Shown here piece by piece: positions 36,480-49,003 of a stretch of 64,000 bases of DNA. Below the pieces are notes generated by a model. It searched no databases and had not been told where the DNA came from. It saw nothing but the letters and a program-made list of their open reading frames with translations. The DNA is from Gorsachius magnificus (Eukaryota; Chordata; Aves; Pelecaniformes; Ardeidae): assembly GCA_034008185.1 (NCBI GenBank), contig CM067081.1, positions 3,038,001-3,102,000 on the forward strand. Reading direction: 5' to 3'. Numbering within the stretch: the stretch's first letter is position 1; each line of letters starts with the position of its first letter. Position numbers and translations under genes: made by a program.

Positions 36480-36820
36480 TTGGATTGGGCCAATATGAAA
36501 GAAAACATTAGCAACCCCCTCACTGATATATGTCTCGGTGAGATTGAAATGGCAGCTCCCATTTCTTATGTTTACTGTTGCTTTTGATGTTACCTAATGA
36601 ATGTAGATACTCTAAAAAGATTCTCTTTAAGGGCTTTAAATCTGGAAACCATTTGACAATTAAGCCAGAAGACACAATGGGGTGTGTTTTATGGGCCCCA
36701 TTGTTACATGCCTGGGGTGGGGGGGTGCTACAGTGTGGCCTCTGCCATCACCCACCCATGTTGTGTATTAACGGTCTAATAAAATTCACTCCAGAGTCCT
36801 TTATTGCTATGATATCATTT

Positions 36821-36850
36821 AAAAAAAAAAAGGGGGGGGGGGGGAAGGGG
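36821..36850 (+). repeat. A11-G13 homopurine tract
   Basis: Eleven A (36821-36831), thirteen G (36832-36844), AA, then four G (36847-36850). Confidence 0.9.
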
Positions 36851-37490
36851 ACAACAGTTTATTGTTCTAAGGGAAAGCCCAGCCAAGAAGAGAAGACAAA
36901 TCCAAATTATGACAAATAAGCTTCCCTCTGATCACTCCCCTAACATGCATAGGAAATACCAAGCCTGCCACTCTGGGGTGGCCACCATGCTTGGTGGCAC
37001 AAGCTATCTGCAAGGCAGCAGCAAGGCTGTCTCTGCTTGCACTACAGGCAAAACTTGTCCCAAAGTCATCAGCATCGAGGGTTTGCCCAGTGTCCCTGAG
37101 TGTTTTGCTTTGTGTCTTTTCTGAGCACCCCTTCTGTCTGACATGGACCATGAAAGAAAAGTGTTTTCAAGGGTTTTGAATTGGTGGGTTTAGGACTAAT
37201 CTGCTGCAAGGTGTTGAGTAGTCTCAGTTTCTGCTTCAGCAGGTGCTGGGGGCACGGGCACCACACGGATCTGAGGTCTTTGTTGAGCTAAAAGCCAACA
37301 CCAGCTGAAGGACACATCTGCCAGCAGCAACGTGCGTGGGAAGCCTGCGAAGGTCATGCAATGTGCAAGGTGCATAAGGTGAGCAGTTCCAGCACTTGCT
37401 AGGTTACTACACTACCCTCTTTTTGAGAGAGCCCAGCTCTCCAGGTTAAATCCATGCCGTGGTCCTGAATACACTGTGGACTCCGCTCCA

Positions 37491-37518
37491 TGATGTGGGG
37501 AGTGATGTGGGGAGTGAA
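37491..37518. repeat. 12-bp tandem repeat, 2.3 copies
   Basis: TGATGTGGGGAG at 37491-37502 and again at 37503-37514, followed by TGAA. Confidence 0.9.
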
Positions 37519-39487
37519 GTGTGTCTGTATCAAAACCATCAAGATCAGGCTGAGACTGCTGGATTTGGAGATGTGAGGATTTGACTCTCCAGGGCCCTTC
37601 TGCTGACATTGCTTCCAAACCCTGTGTCCTTCCAGAACATTATTTCCATTAAAAAACCCACAGTGGGAAGGGGGACAGGAGCTTTTCCAATCCAGTCCAC
37701 TCTGCTTTGTGGCTCCTAAGGTACATGGCTGCAGACTGTTACTCATCTCAGAGTTGAAGACATGAATGAGCTTTCTGTTTGGAAAGCTTTCAGAGACGTG
37801 CTGAAGCCAGTTCTTATACAGCCAGCAAAGGGAACCATCAGGGCAAAGCATGCCTGAAAGGAGAAATTGAAAACAGCCTTGGAAGAAAATGTGTATACAT
37901 GTGGCATGACATTTATTTATTATCCTGTGCTGCAGAGCTCTTGCCCAAGCAGAGTTGAAAGCTTAGTGAAAACGGTGGATTTTTCTAAGCTCTACCAGGA
38001 TTTAGACCCTCCAGCAAATGTATAAACAAGGAACATTTTCAAAGTCTTCTCCTACTAATGGTTATTCATAACTATTTTAGGGACCTGCTGTTCCATCTGA
38101 CTGACAGCACTGAAAAGAAAAAAGATCCCAAATGTGGTCTTTCTACTCCATGATTTGCCTAACAGCTGGACATAATGCAAAGCCCGTTTTCTGCTCCTGC
38201 CACAGCTGGTTTGACATCTGTGTAATGGAGGAGAAGCAATGGGGATTGATTGGGCTTGGGAGATTAAAGGTAATTGGTTTTGCTTCCCATGGCTCTGAGA
38301 AAGAGGGTAATGGACCAGGTTTTGCTATAGGAGACAAACCCATTTCACTGTTCCTGTTGGCACAAATTAAATCCTTGCTAGCAAATTAGGAAAAACACAC
38401 TGATGCCTGACTTGAGAGGAACAGATGTAAGGAGACACTGAATGCCAGGACCTGGCATCCCCACCCTTGGCTAAGTGAACCTCTCTGGGAAAAATCTCTT
38501 AATTTTCCTACACCTCCATCTCCCCCCAACACCTGCGGATGATAGTTCTTCATCACCCTCAGAGGAAGGCTGCAATTCCCAGATCATTGGTATTGGCTAA
38601 CCAGCAGTTTGGCATGAGGGAGAGCTGATCTCGTCTCAGTACAGTGGGATGGACTGGACAAAACTTGGTATTTCCTCCATCCCTATCATTTGGGATATTG
38701 TGAAAATACCTGGAGTGGAAAAATTTCAAGGTAGGGCCTTTCAGGGCAGAGCTACGATACTTTGAAAGGTTGCCATGGGTTTTCTTTTCACTCTCCGTGG
38801 GTGCTTCAGCTTCCCAGGCTGGAAGTCCAGCATGTTTTGAGTTGTTCAGAAGTTATTCAGAGACAAGAGATGAATTTTGTAAATATAATGAGTCTCTTCT
38901 TGAGAATACACTCAAGATGGCCCTCCAGAAATGCTGCATGATCTACCATGAAGTCTAACCAAAGTGCTAGGACCTAGCTGCTCACCTCTGTATAATCAGC
39001 CTTGACACACTGGTTCCAGCAGTCTCTTTGGGAAAACCTTGTAATCATACAGTTCCCTACATGTTTTTGCTTTCCTCAGCCAAACCCTGTGCCGGAAACA
39101 CGAAGGAGGATCTGTAGGTAACTCCTAAGACATCATATCCAATATTATCAGACTGTGGTAAGCCCGTGAGCGATGACTGTTTTATGTCCTGACATTCAGC
39201 CATCTCTGCTCCAATACACTCTTCTGTGGTCTATGCCTTCTAGTTTATTCCTGCAGCACCTGTGAAGCCCGTGATATAGGAGATCCCTGCCCTTTCCTTC
39301 ACCTGGCTCCTTACTTCTAGCAAGAAGCACACGTAGCCACCTTGCTAGCCTTATATTTGCAGCTGAGGAACTTCTGCTTTCACCAAAAGTTCAGCTTTGA
39401 CTGGCAAGTGAGAAGAACCATCCTCATGTGATGTGCCCCAGATGCCTACAAACAAACTTGGGGCCAGTCCCCTCAAAGTCCCCAGAG

Positions 39488-39543
39488 CTCTCCCATGTCC
39501 TTTTCCCTGTTCTCTCCCATGTCCTTTTCCCCGTTCTCTCCCA
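39488..39543. repeat. 24-bp minisatellite, 2.3 copies
   Basis: Two adjacent 24-base units (39488-39511 and 39512-39535), beginning CTCTCCCATG and differing at one base, plus an 8-base partial third unit. Pyrimidine-rich on the + strand. Confidence 0.9.
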
Positions 39544-39819
39544 GTTGTTATCCCACCCACTGCTCCAAGTGTTATCACCACAGAGGAGGACAAAGTTACT
39601 CTTTCTAGTGATCTTAAAACATCTTTGGATCCAAAGTTTACATGCTGGCACTCATTGCCAGCTCTCAGTATGAGTACTATGGCATGCCAAGCACATCTTG
39701 GGGTGACAGCTCTGGAAAAACAAGGCAAGCATTTCTCAGTCTCTCACCTGCCTTTTTTTTTGGTCAAAAGCAATCAGTGGGCATCTTGCATTTACTTATT
39801 TATATATTTATACCAGTTA

Positions 39820-39836
39820 AAAAAAAAAAAAAAACC
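39820..39836. repeat. poly-A run
   Basis: About 16 A residues, with no retrocopy visible upstream. Confidence 0.85.
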
Positions 39837-40152
39837 CGCACAAAGGAGGGAGAACATTTGAAATGAATTTCACAGAGGTTTCCTTCTTTGCCCTTGACTC
39901 CACCCCAGGAGAATGCTTGTCTGAGATGATGTGAATGCAAGATTTTATTAAAAGTAAACCAGCATTATAGGAAAGGAAGCCACGAGTTGTTGTTAATGCC
40001 AACCAAACAAACCTGAGCATTAGGCAATATAAATATAATCTACATGATGTTTCACATATGTTTTCTGTCTATCTGGTATAAACTGCAACACCCCACTCAG
40101 GGTATAAAACAAAGCACCTTTTTCTGTTTATATGCAGCAAATGTTTGGGTTT

Positions 40153-40172
40153 CTTTTTTTTTTTTTTTTTTT
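40153..40172. repeat. poly-T run
   Basis: About 20 T residues followed by AATTATTATT. Confidence 0.85.
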
Positions 40173-41352
40173 AATTATTATTGCCAAATCAGATGTGCTC
40201 ATGTGGCTTTCAGCGGATATTTCCATGACCCAATCAAACCTGTTAGGTTGTCAGGCCTAATCCATCAGCCCCATGAATTGTGCCTGAGGTTTCAGATTAG
40301 CACAAGGTTTTCTCTGGCTTTCTGTAAGAAAGGTATGAATATGAAATAATACAGCCATGGCTTAAGAAGGAATGTCCTGTGGCCTATGGCTTTTGCTGAA
40401 ATACCTTCAATCTAATGTTCAGACCTCTGGCATTTGTGCCTTGGAGATATGCATGCTCCTCATCAAATGGACTTTTAGATGGGACTTCACAGAGTATCTA
40501 AAAGTGGAAAAGATGCATTCGGCTCGATCCAGCTGTCTGACCACAGTTGTTTCAGGTGACTCAGGAGCATGTGCCTCACCAGCCAGTGACTGTGGAGGTG
40601 ATGGAGCTGGAAGCGGGAGTGACGCTATCGTAAAACTTTGCCTGAGTCAACCTCTGGATGGCCAAAAGCCTTCAGTTATGAGATCTTGAGATCTGGCCAT
40701 GGCTGTGTGTGCTGCCTGCTCTTCCCAATGCAAAGTAGAAATGGCTTGAATCACAGCAGCCCAAAATGAAGATTTTCAGTTCATAATTCACCACCCCCCC
40801 AACTCCCCAGACAGTTACTGTGTCTCAGCTGAGACTGTGTTAATTAATACTGTAAAGATGCTTTGCCATCATTTGAAGCCATTGTCTGGCCATCAGGACT
40901 GTTGCCAAAACCTGTGAACTTTCTAAACATCCCTTACTCTGCTGGGGCCAGATTTTCTGACATCAGTCTTAGTACATCAACCCTCCAAGGAAATTTGAAA
41001 CTCCATAAGAACTTGGAACTATTTCTTATCAGCTGTATTACAACAAAGGCAACTCCGCATGATGCTCCAGGGGTTTGTACTGTCGGAGATGCCAGTTTTA
41101 CCTTTTCTGAGATAGGAGGTAAAATCAGTGTGTGGACCAAGCTTGATCATTAAAACGTGGTGTGGGATGTAGTAAATGTTGGTGTGCCCTAAGGGGAAAA
41201 TGCCATCTCGTTGTGGGAATCCATCTCACCCAACTTCAGCAATGGGATTAATCTCAAATAACTGCAAATGTTTTCAGTGTAGATATTCATCCCTCAGCTG
41301 AGCATTCAGGCTTTTATGACAGTAAATGGAGATCTAGTCAGTACCAAGAATA

Positions 41353-41406
41353 AAGAGCAATAATAAATTAAGTAAATAATAAATAATATGTATAAAATAT
41401 GTATAT
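41353..41406. repeat. AT-rich low-complexity DNA
   Basis: TAATAAAT/ATGTATA-rich sequence with few G or C residues. Confidence 0.75.
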
Positions 41407-43978
41407 GCTTGGCTGGGTTGCCCCCTAAAACTCCATTGGCTATATTGACCAGATTTTGCACCATTGACTTGAGTGGAAACCTAGATTTCTGTCTCAGAGG
41501 AAAGCATGCACTTTGTAAACATAAAAAACGTGTTATAAATCCCACCCTATATGTTTATGTTGCAAGTAATTATATGTTTGGACTCTTCGCAGTCAATGGA
41601 GGGAAGCAGGCACTCGCAGGATATGATTCATCTTATCTCAAGTAGATCCTTGAAACAGATTAAATGATCTCTATGCTACATGTGGCCATTTCTCTCCTTC
41701 GACTAAAATGAGAGCTCAGGGCATCCAGTTGGGATGGAGATTTCTGCACTGCAGACACCCAAACATGGGTGAGATGAATCCCACCCAATTTACCTCCTCA
41801 AGGTTAGGCTGCTTTTTTGCTAAATTTCACTCTGTACTTGCATTCCTTCCTGAAAACTGCTGTGTTACCGACATGGCTTGGCTACTGCCCTCTTCCCCAG
41901 ACGAATTACAAAAGAAAATCAGCAACCACAGTCTGAGTCTTAAAGCACTTCAGGATATATAATGCGGTATGAATTTAAGTTATTAGATGACATCTCCAGG
42001 AGCCACCTTAGTTTGACTTGACAGATCTTCCTGTCTTTCAACATCGACATTTCTTGGATCGTGTCTCCTCAACCTCATGATCCAAAAGAATTTTCCAGCT
42101 TCCTTTGCTCATTCTTTGCCATTGGGGGAGGCTCGTAAAGTAATGTTAAAAAAGGCATTCCTGTGGAAGCATCTGTGTGGGGGTGTGTGAGCGTTTGTAT
42201 GTGAAATATTTAATAAGCCATTGAAAGACATGGTAAAAGAAGATGCTTTGCATGCCAGATTTGATTTCATTTGAGTTGTTTGGGCTTGGCAGTAATAACT
42301 ACAGAAATTTTTGCTTGCAGCTTAAAGAGGGGGTGTGAACAGGAAGGAAGGAAACGGAACTTTTATAATTATACAAATAAGAAAATGAGCTCATTTTATC
42401 TGACATTATGTTAAGAGCTATTTCCAGTTTTGTCAACAATGACCTGTAGTCATACCTATAATTTCTTTTGCTTTTAGGCACCAAAACAAAGTTTTTCAAA
42501 TAGTATGGAGACTAAAGTCCTTGTACGGGGCGGATGGCAGTGGTGAGCAGTGCGTGATAAAGATGCAGGAGGGAGAAAGTTGTATTTAAGGTAGTATTTA
42601 AGTTTCAGGTCTCTGTTGGCACAAATATGAATGGATGTAAATTGGGCCATGGCTACTTCTGAAGTGGAAAAATTAGCAGATGGGTGTGAAGCATCAGAGG
42701 AATGCAATCCTGGAAAAGCCTTTTAGTAGCATTAAAGGTGTGAATGGGAACATATGGCAGAGTACCTGTGACAGCAATATTTTGATCAGATGACTTAAGA
42801 GGGCCCTCAGTCTCTGTAGTCTTCTTTCATGTATTGAGTTATAGCATAGTGATTTCCCTTTCCTCCTGGCTCCTCCATTAGCAATTCTAAAGGGGCTCTG
42901 TGAGACATAATGCTGGGACCTCGATTCCTTCCCTGTGCTGGGATCTGAAGTTATAGACCCTTAGCATTTCCTTGGCATTGGAAGGCAGAAAATGGGTGTT
43001 GTGGTCATGCAGTGCAACTACTGTCACACTAAGCTCTTCAGCACCACGGCCCTTGAGCTCATCCCTGAGGCCTCTGCATGCACAAGGGTTGCTCTTGCAT
43101 CATGACTGTCTGTACAGTGGATACATCTGGTCTTGAAGGTGGCCTAGAGATGCTCTTCAGAAAACAAGACATATAGCTCCCATTCTCTCAAGTTCAGCTA
43201 GACTTCCCAAAAGAGCAGGATACGTTCATGCACTCATATGGGAGGAGTCAAAGCTATGTGCTAACCCCAAAGCGAATTTGTGAAACTATAGAAAAATAAT
43301 ACTGCAAGGCATTTCAAAGCATTACTTGGCTTGTCTTTCTGGACCAAGAAAAGATCAACTATAACTGTGCCATTCCCAGCAGACACTTACCTTAAATGTC
43401 TAGTTAAAGGGATGGTGCTTAACCACCTGCAGTGTTGGAGACTACAGAGACCTCAGGCAGCTGATTCCAGAATCCTGCTCTCTGCTAGCAAGTTTTTTTT
43501 AATGTCTGACCTGAATCATCCTTGCTGCAAAGGAGTCTCATGATTTCTTGCCATGTCTACTCAGTATCTTCACTATGCAATGGTAAAGGGAAGATATTGT
43601 TCTTTCTGCTATAAAAAAAGCACTTATTGGTTTATTTGGGCCAAAGTAGGACATAATAGAGATCCTGGGCCAAGGTTTCATCTTGAGAAGTCATTATAAG
43701 CAACCATTAATACCCAGGGAACAAATTACAGCTGTGTGGAAGGCAGAGCAGAGAAAGGAAGAGTGTCAGTGTTGGGCACCAAAGATGAGACTGTGCTGGC
43801 CTTAATGCTATAGACGGGCTCTGCCTCTTGCCCTCCACAGATGACACAGAGCTGTTGATAAACGCAGCAGCCCATGATAGATTTTTTCCTGGAATTGCTT
43901 CCCTTTATGCCTCAGTTAGGAGGAGGCTGGGCACTCATTTCTGAAAGCCCATTTTCTCAGTGGTCATTCCAGAGGTCT

Positions 43979-44031
43979 TGAGATGACCTCTACAGGTCCC
44001 TTCCAACCCAAAACATTCCATGATTCTATAA
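43979..44031 (+). mobile_element. minimal CR1 3' tail, + strand
   Basis: Only about 50 bases: 'tgagatgacctctacaggtc', 'ccttccaacccaaaacattc', then CATGATTCTATA. It matches the tail of the 30838 copy. This is one of the shortest recognisable CR1 insertions here. Confidence 0.85.
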
Positions 44032-45999
44032 TTTGTAAGTCATGCCAAGGATAGCTGGTTAAAGAAAGAGACACCTCGTCTTCCCTAGTTTAGAGGTATT
44101 TGTGAATGCTGAGCATCACCCAACCAGGGCTTAAGTAAATTTTAAAGTATTTTTAAAAAACAATGTATCCATTCTCAAATTTATCATTTGAAGGTGTCAA
44201 AAACATCATGATGGGGAAAAGGGGGTTGCTTTGCATTGGGGCTTGTGCAGAATTTATGGCCCAGCTTCTTCATGAGTGAGATGGAGACTGGGTGGCAGAC
44301 CTGGGATTCCCTCCTGCTGGGCCAGGACTTTTTTTCTTCACTTGTTTTTGAGGAAGAGGGCTTAGAAAAAAACCTGCCTCACCTTCAGAGAGGGATTTAC
44401 ATTCAATAGCAACCTGCTGGCCAGACTTTGCTCTGCAGTCATCCTCACGGTCTAGTGAAACTGCAGACAGGGTGGATACAAATGCTGAATCCCAGCCCTT
44501 GGCCATAGTGATCAAGGCACAAGAGCAGGAATGTGCTGGGGCTTCATACATGGCTCTTGAGCTAGTCTCCAGCTTCTTGTCTCTCCCACCCACTCTGAGT
44601 TCCTTCCCTATCCTCTGTAGGAAGCAGGGTCCTTTTCACAGTCCCCTTTTTTCTGCCCCTTCTTGCTCCACTTCCTTTGGAGCTTGGGAGAGTGCCTCTC
44701 CTCACTCTGATGACATGGAGGACTGTGTCCTTAATCAAGCCCAAACCTGTCTGCTCAGATGAAAGCATAGCACGATGAGCATGACAAATCCTTCTTCTCA
44801 GCTGGTGCAAATCCGTACTTCTCCTGGTTTCCCAGAAAGTGACCAGAGAGTCTACATCTGAAAGATAAGCCAAAAGTCGATACTGGAAGCTTGCAGAGGA
44901 ATTTTTGGATGGAGTGCAAACAATCTGGTTCACATCAGCCCTCTAGCTTATTCATTCCCCTATCAACAACCAGATGTTGTTGCACAGCACAAAGACTGGT
45001 GAGTGACTCCATCTTCCTGGCTTACAGGAGCTGCTGTCTGTTTGTCCTGTGGTAGTGAGTGAAGTGGTGTAGGTCAATGGGGAGGTAACCAGAGTAATGG
45101 TGTTTTCAGGGACCCTTCAAGAACTATCTTGGCAGGTATCTCATGTGCTGTATCTATCATGCATCCCTGAAGAGTTCAGCTGCAGTCCAGAAGGGCCATG
45201 TCCATGTGGGATAAGGGGTTTTCAAGCTCCAGGGCAGTGTAATTAATCAGTGGATTTGCAAGGAGATTGAAGAGAGCTTGACCATGACTCTAAAGCCAAT
45301 AAGAATTTTTGGGCTCAGGAGACTGGCCCAGCAAGTTGCCACCCAGCACCAAGCTACCTGAGGAAGAAGGTAAGAAAGTTCAGCTGTATGGACAACTAAT
45401 GTGTTGTGCCAATCATGCTCAGGGTTGGAAAATTGTCCCTAGCATATTTCATGGAGCCAAACAGCTGTAGCTGTTGGATTGTTCAGTGTGGAGCCATAAA
45501 TCCTGCAGCATGTGGGCTGTGGAAATGGGATGCTGCTAGGAAGCATCTATCCCATGGCCAGCCCTTTGGGTTGAGATAGTCCCCAGTCAACATTTAGAAG
45601 AAGGTTCCCTAAATTTATTTTTTTATTATTTTTAAGTTTTCCCTCCTAGGTCTTTTCAGTGACCTATCTGACCCCTCATCTCCAACTCTCTTCTGTCCCC
45701 TCCTTAGCCTTGTCACTGCCTTCCAAATTCAGGGCCTGTACTTCATGCTTTCCTAACTTCTTTCCTTCACCAGTGCACGCCACCACTCTCCCAAATCCTT
45801 GCACATGCTGGTGGCTCCAGCATGGATATCTGTGTATGCTCTTAGCTCAAAATTCATGGGAAACCATGGGGTAATCACTGCAGAATGGCTGGTATGTAGT
45901 AGTCTGATGAGTAAAAGGGTTCCCTGGACTTTAGAGACGTGAACCTCCAAGCTGTTGCTTGGACTCTTTATGCTTAATGTCAGCATTGTGTTGTGGGGC
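44032..45999. other. unique non-coding DNA, no gene seen
   Basis: No gene recognised. Open frames up to 123 codons (44562-44933, minus) overlap others. A short TTATTATTTTTAA stretch lies near 45620. Confidence 0.6.
45995..45999. repeat. target-site duplication, left copy (GGGGC)
   Basis: GGGGC before the LTR at 46000; exact copy at 46589-46593. Confidence 0.85.
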
Positions 46000-46588
46000 T
46001 GTGGTGGGTTGACCTTGGCTGGATGCCAGGTGCCCACCAAGCCGCTCTATCACTCCTGGCCTCAGCAGGACAGGGGAGGGAAAAAATAAGATGAAAAAAG
46101 TCTCATGGATCAAGATAAAGGCAGTTTAATAAAGGAAAAGAAAAGGCCACATGTGGAAGCAAAGGAAAACAGAAGATTTATTCTCTCCTTCCCATCAGCA
46201 GGCGATGTCCAGCCACTTCCTGGGAAGCAGGGCTTCTGTACGTGTAGCGGTTGCTCCAGAAGACAAACGTCGTAATTACAAATGTCCTCTTCTCCTCCTC
46301 CTTTCTCTTAGCTTTTATTGCTGAGCAGACATCATATGGTGTGGAACATCCCTCTGGTCAGTTTGGGTCAGCTGTCCTGGCTGTGTCCCCTCCCAGGATC
46401 TTTCCCACCCCCAGCCTACTGGTGAGGGGGCGATGTTGGAGCGACAGCCTTGATGCTGTGCGAGCACTGCTCAGCAGCAGCCCAAACCCTGCTGCGTTAT
46501 CAACCCCTTTCTAGCTGCTGCTACATAGCACAGCACCATGAGGGCTGCTATGGGGAAAATTAACTCCATCTCAGCCAAACCCAATACA
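46000..46588 (-). mobile_element. solo LTR, ERVL-like, reverse orientation
   Basis: A 589-bp LTR, TG...CA, with a perfect 5-bp duplication (GGGGC). Orientation is minus: read from 46588 downward it starts with TGTATTGGG and 'gagatggagttaattttccc', equivalent to the start of the other two LTRs. It ends 'aaggtcaacccaccaca'. It shares a U3 block with the 24381 LTR (46326-46396 here, about 24558-24623 there, opposite strands). A TATA-like AATAAAAGC is on the minus strand at 46319-46311, and a poly(A) signal ATTAAA at 46130-46125. The body between these differs from the other LTRs, so it is a distinct subfamily. No viral genes adjoin it. Confidence 0.88.
46311..46319 (-). promoter_or_regulatory. 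TATA-like element in LTR
   Basis: AATAAAAGC on the minus strand, just downstream of the shared U3 block, in the position expected for an LTR promoter. No transcription evidence. Confidence 0.4.
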
Positions 46589-46593
46589 GGGGC
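46589..46593. repeat. target-site duplication, right copy (GGGGC)
   Basis: Exact repeat of 45995-45999 directly after the LTR. Confidence 0.85.
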
Positions 46594-48544
46594 CACACAC
46601 AATTTCAAGAATGTAGAACAGTTCCACACCTATCAAGAATTTTTTTCTGAGGATTGGTTGTTGAGGAGGTCCTGAGAAGAGGGATGCCAAGGTGGCTCTG
46701 CCCATAGTTGCTCCTGGGCTAGGCCCCAGGTCAGAGTGGATCAGAAACTGAGGCTTTAGTCTCCAGACAAGTCTGATGACTAGGAGACGTGTTACCTAGA
46801 CTGAGGGTTGTATTAGTGGCCTCCATCCCTCACTCTAAGTGCTGGAGAACAACCTGTTTAATTTCTGAGATGCTTTTTCTCTCCCTGGCTTGACAAGCAC
46901 ATTCCCTTGCAGAGAGGCAAATGTCCCTGGGGACTGTGGTTTTTTGGAAATGTCTGAACTACCCAAGTGAACATGTGAAAAGACCATAGTCCTCTAGCAC
47001 TCATCTGCTTGCCTCTTGCACTCAGTGTGTTTGTGTTGGATACGGGCCCTTGTACCAGAAAGCCTGAACCTGCTTCTGAAGAACTGCTGGACTGTATGTT
47101 GGGTAACATATAATAAATAGAGGGGTGAATCCCACAGGAGAAGATAAGCTTTTCCAGTCAGGTCCTGAGGTGCTGCTACTGATATTGCCAATGTTTTAGC
47201 CCAGACTCTAATGGTACAGAGGTGTGGTTTTATTTATTTGTTTTTGCACTGGAGACTGGACAGTGCAGAGAGAGCTGCAAGCAGACAATGTGCTAGGTAA
47301 GTTCAAACAAGCTTTCTGCACACTATGCAGATGGCTTAGTCTTGCCCCGGAATAGTCATTCCTATTAGACTGATCACTGGAACTGCAGGAATACAGAACA
47401 GCCTACCTGCTTCTAACATGCTCCCAAAATAGGGACTCACCATCTAAAATACAGAGCAGAAATAATGTTCCTAGGGATGGAGGAGGTAAACCCATATCTC
47501 AGTGAACTTTTGGAGAGCACCAGATGATGGCTTATGTCATGATACCTATTTACTGTATCCCCAGCCGTCTAGCCAGCATTATACAATCCCAGCACAGTGT
47601 CTTGGTCCAGGCCCAGGGCTTTGAAATCCTCAGGTCAGCCTTACGGGCTTGTCAGCAGTCATATATTGTGGCAATGATGTATTCACTTGGCACTGGTCTT
47701 CTTGTTCCACTGCTGGGGTAGCCAAATATAAAGGCAGTTTTCTCAAGATGGAGTGGAAGCATCAAGTCTTTCTGTGTTGTCCAAGCTCCAGTAAATGATA
47801 ATCACATATTCTCACTTGGGTTTCCGTGTGGTGAACAAGAAAAAAAGAAGGATGACCCAGGAAATGAGAGACACAAAGTTTGTTTCCAGATAGCCTGTGT
47901 GGGCACATCATGGGAAACAGTTTATGTTAGTGGGAAATCTGAACACATTGAGCCTCCTTTTTGTCATGCAAAGTAGCCCTGAAGACACCTTTACAAAATA
48001 CCCAAACATCAGTGTCCTCAGGTGGTTTGGAAAGGCTTCCAGGGACTCTTGCAGCTTTCACAGCTCAGAGGTCTGAAGCAATCTAGCCATGAAGATTGCC
48101 CCATAGCCAGAGACTATTGCTTTCACAGCCTCAGGGCCTGTTGGCTTCCCAAAGTTGAAGGGATGAGGAGAGCAGTTTGGGATATCTCATGGTAGCAGAT
48201 TGTCTAGAAAATCCAAACCCGGAAGCTAGAAGATTCTCATTTCATTGTAGGAAATCAGAAAGTCCAGGAAGACTTGCCCAAGACAGGTATTCCTGTCATG
48301 GGCTTTTCAACCTCCCTTCCGTACATCTGCAAATCCAAGACTTAACCCACCTTGTCTTGGTATGAAGGCCATCAGCATTTCCAAAGTTCCATTTACACAG
48401 TTCTTGAAGCCTGAAGAAACTAGAAAGCTGACATAGGACAGCAAAGAGCTAACTTCAGCTCTGGTGCCCTTGGTCCCACAGAAGTCAGCTCCAGAGCTGG
48501 AAATGAAACCGCTTGTCTTCAGGCAGTCCATATGGCTGTATTAA
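46594..48544. other. unique non-coding DNA, no gene seen
   Basis: No gene or repeat recognised; open frames are about 83 codons or less. Confidence 0.6.
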
Positions 48545-49003
48545 TCATAGAATCATAGAATATTTTGGGTTGGAAGGGACCCCCAGAGCCCACCCAGCCC
48601 AACCCCCTGCAGGGAGCAGGGACACCTTTAACCACATCAGGTTGCTCACAGCCCCATCCAACCTGGCCTGGAATGTTCCCAGGGATGGGGCCTCCACCCT
48701 CTCTCTGGGCAACCCCTGCCAGGGTTTCACCACCCTCACTGTAAAGAATTTCCTCCTTATATCCAGTCTAAACCTAACCTGTTTCAGTTTAAAACCATCC
48801 CCCCTTGTCCTGTCACAGCTGGCCCTACTAAAAAGATTGTCCTCACCTTTTCCTATGGGCTCCCTTTAAGCCCTGCAAGGCCACAATCAGGTCTGCCCGC
48901 AGGCTTCTCTTCTCCAGGCTGAACAACCCCAACTCTCCCAGCCTGGCCTCACAGGGGAGGTGCTCCAGCCCTCGGATCATTTTTGTAGTCCTCCTCTGGC
49001 CCC
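48545..49003 (-). mobile_element. CR1 LINE 3' fragment, - strand
   Basis: On the + strand it begins AATCATAGAATCATAG, then 'ttgggttggaagggaccccc', 'gttgctcacagccccatcca', 'cctccttatatccagtctaa' and 'cttctcttctccaggctgaa', and stops after 'gtcctcctctggcccc'. It is the same region and subfamily as the 4756 copy but shorter at the 5' end. The minus-strand frame (48545-48739) gives only broken ORF2 C-terminal sequence. Confidence 0.94.

Larger units (their letters stand above)
34492..43978. other. longest transposon-free stretch, no gene seen
   Basis: About 9.5 kb without a recognised transposon or gene. It contains simple repeats at 36070-36091, 36431-36479, 36821-36850, 39820-39836 and 40153-40172, tandem repeats at 37491-37518 and 39488-39543, and AT-rich low-complexity sequence at 41353-41406. 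Open frames of up to 150 codons (37399-37851, minus) match nothing I know. Absence of CR1 over such a length may reflect selection against insertions or chance. The piece at 42100-42300 looks conserved-element-like. Confidence 0.55.

Noticed and set aside
37399..37851. 150-codon open frame on the minus strand as a gene
   Set aside because: Low-complexity composition near the 12-bp tandem repeat, no recognisable domain, overlapping shorter frames.
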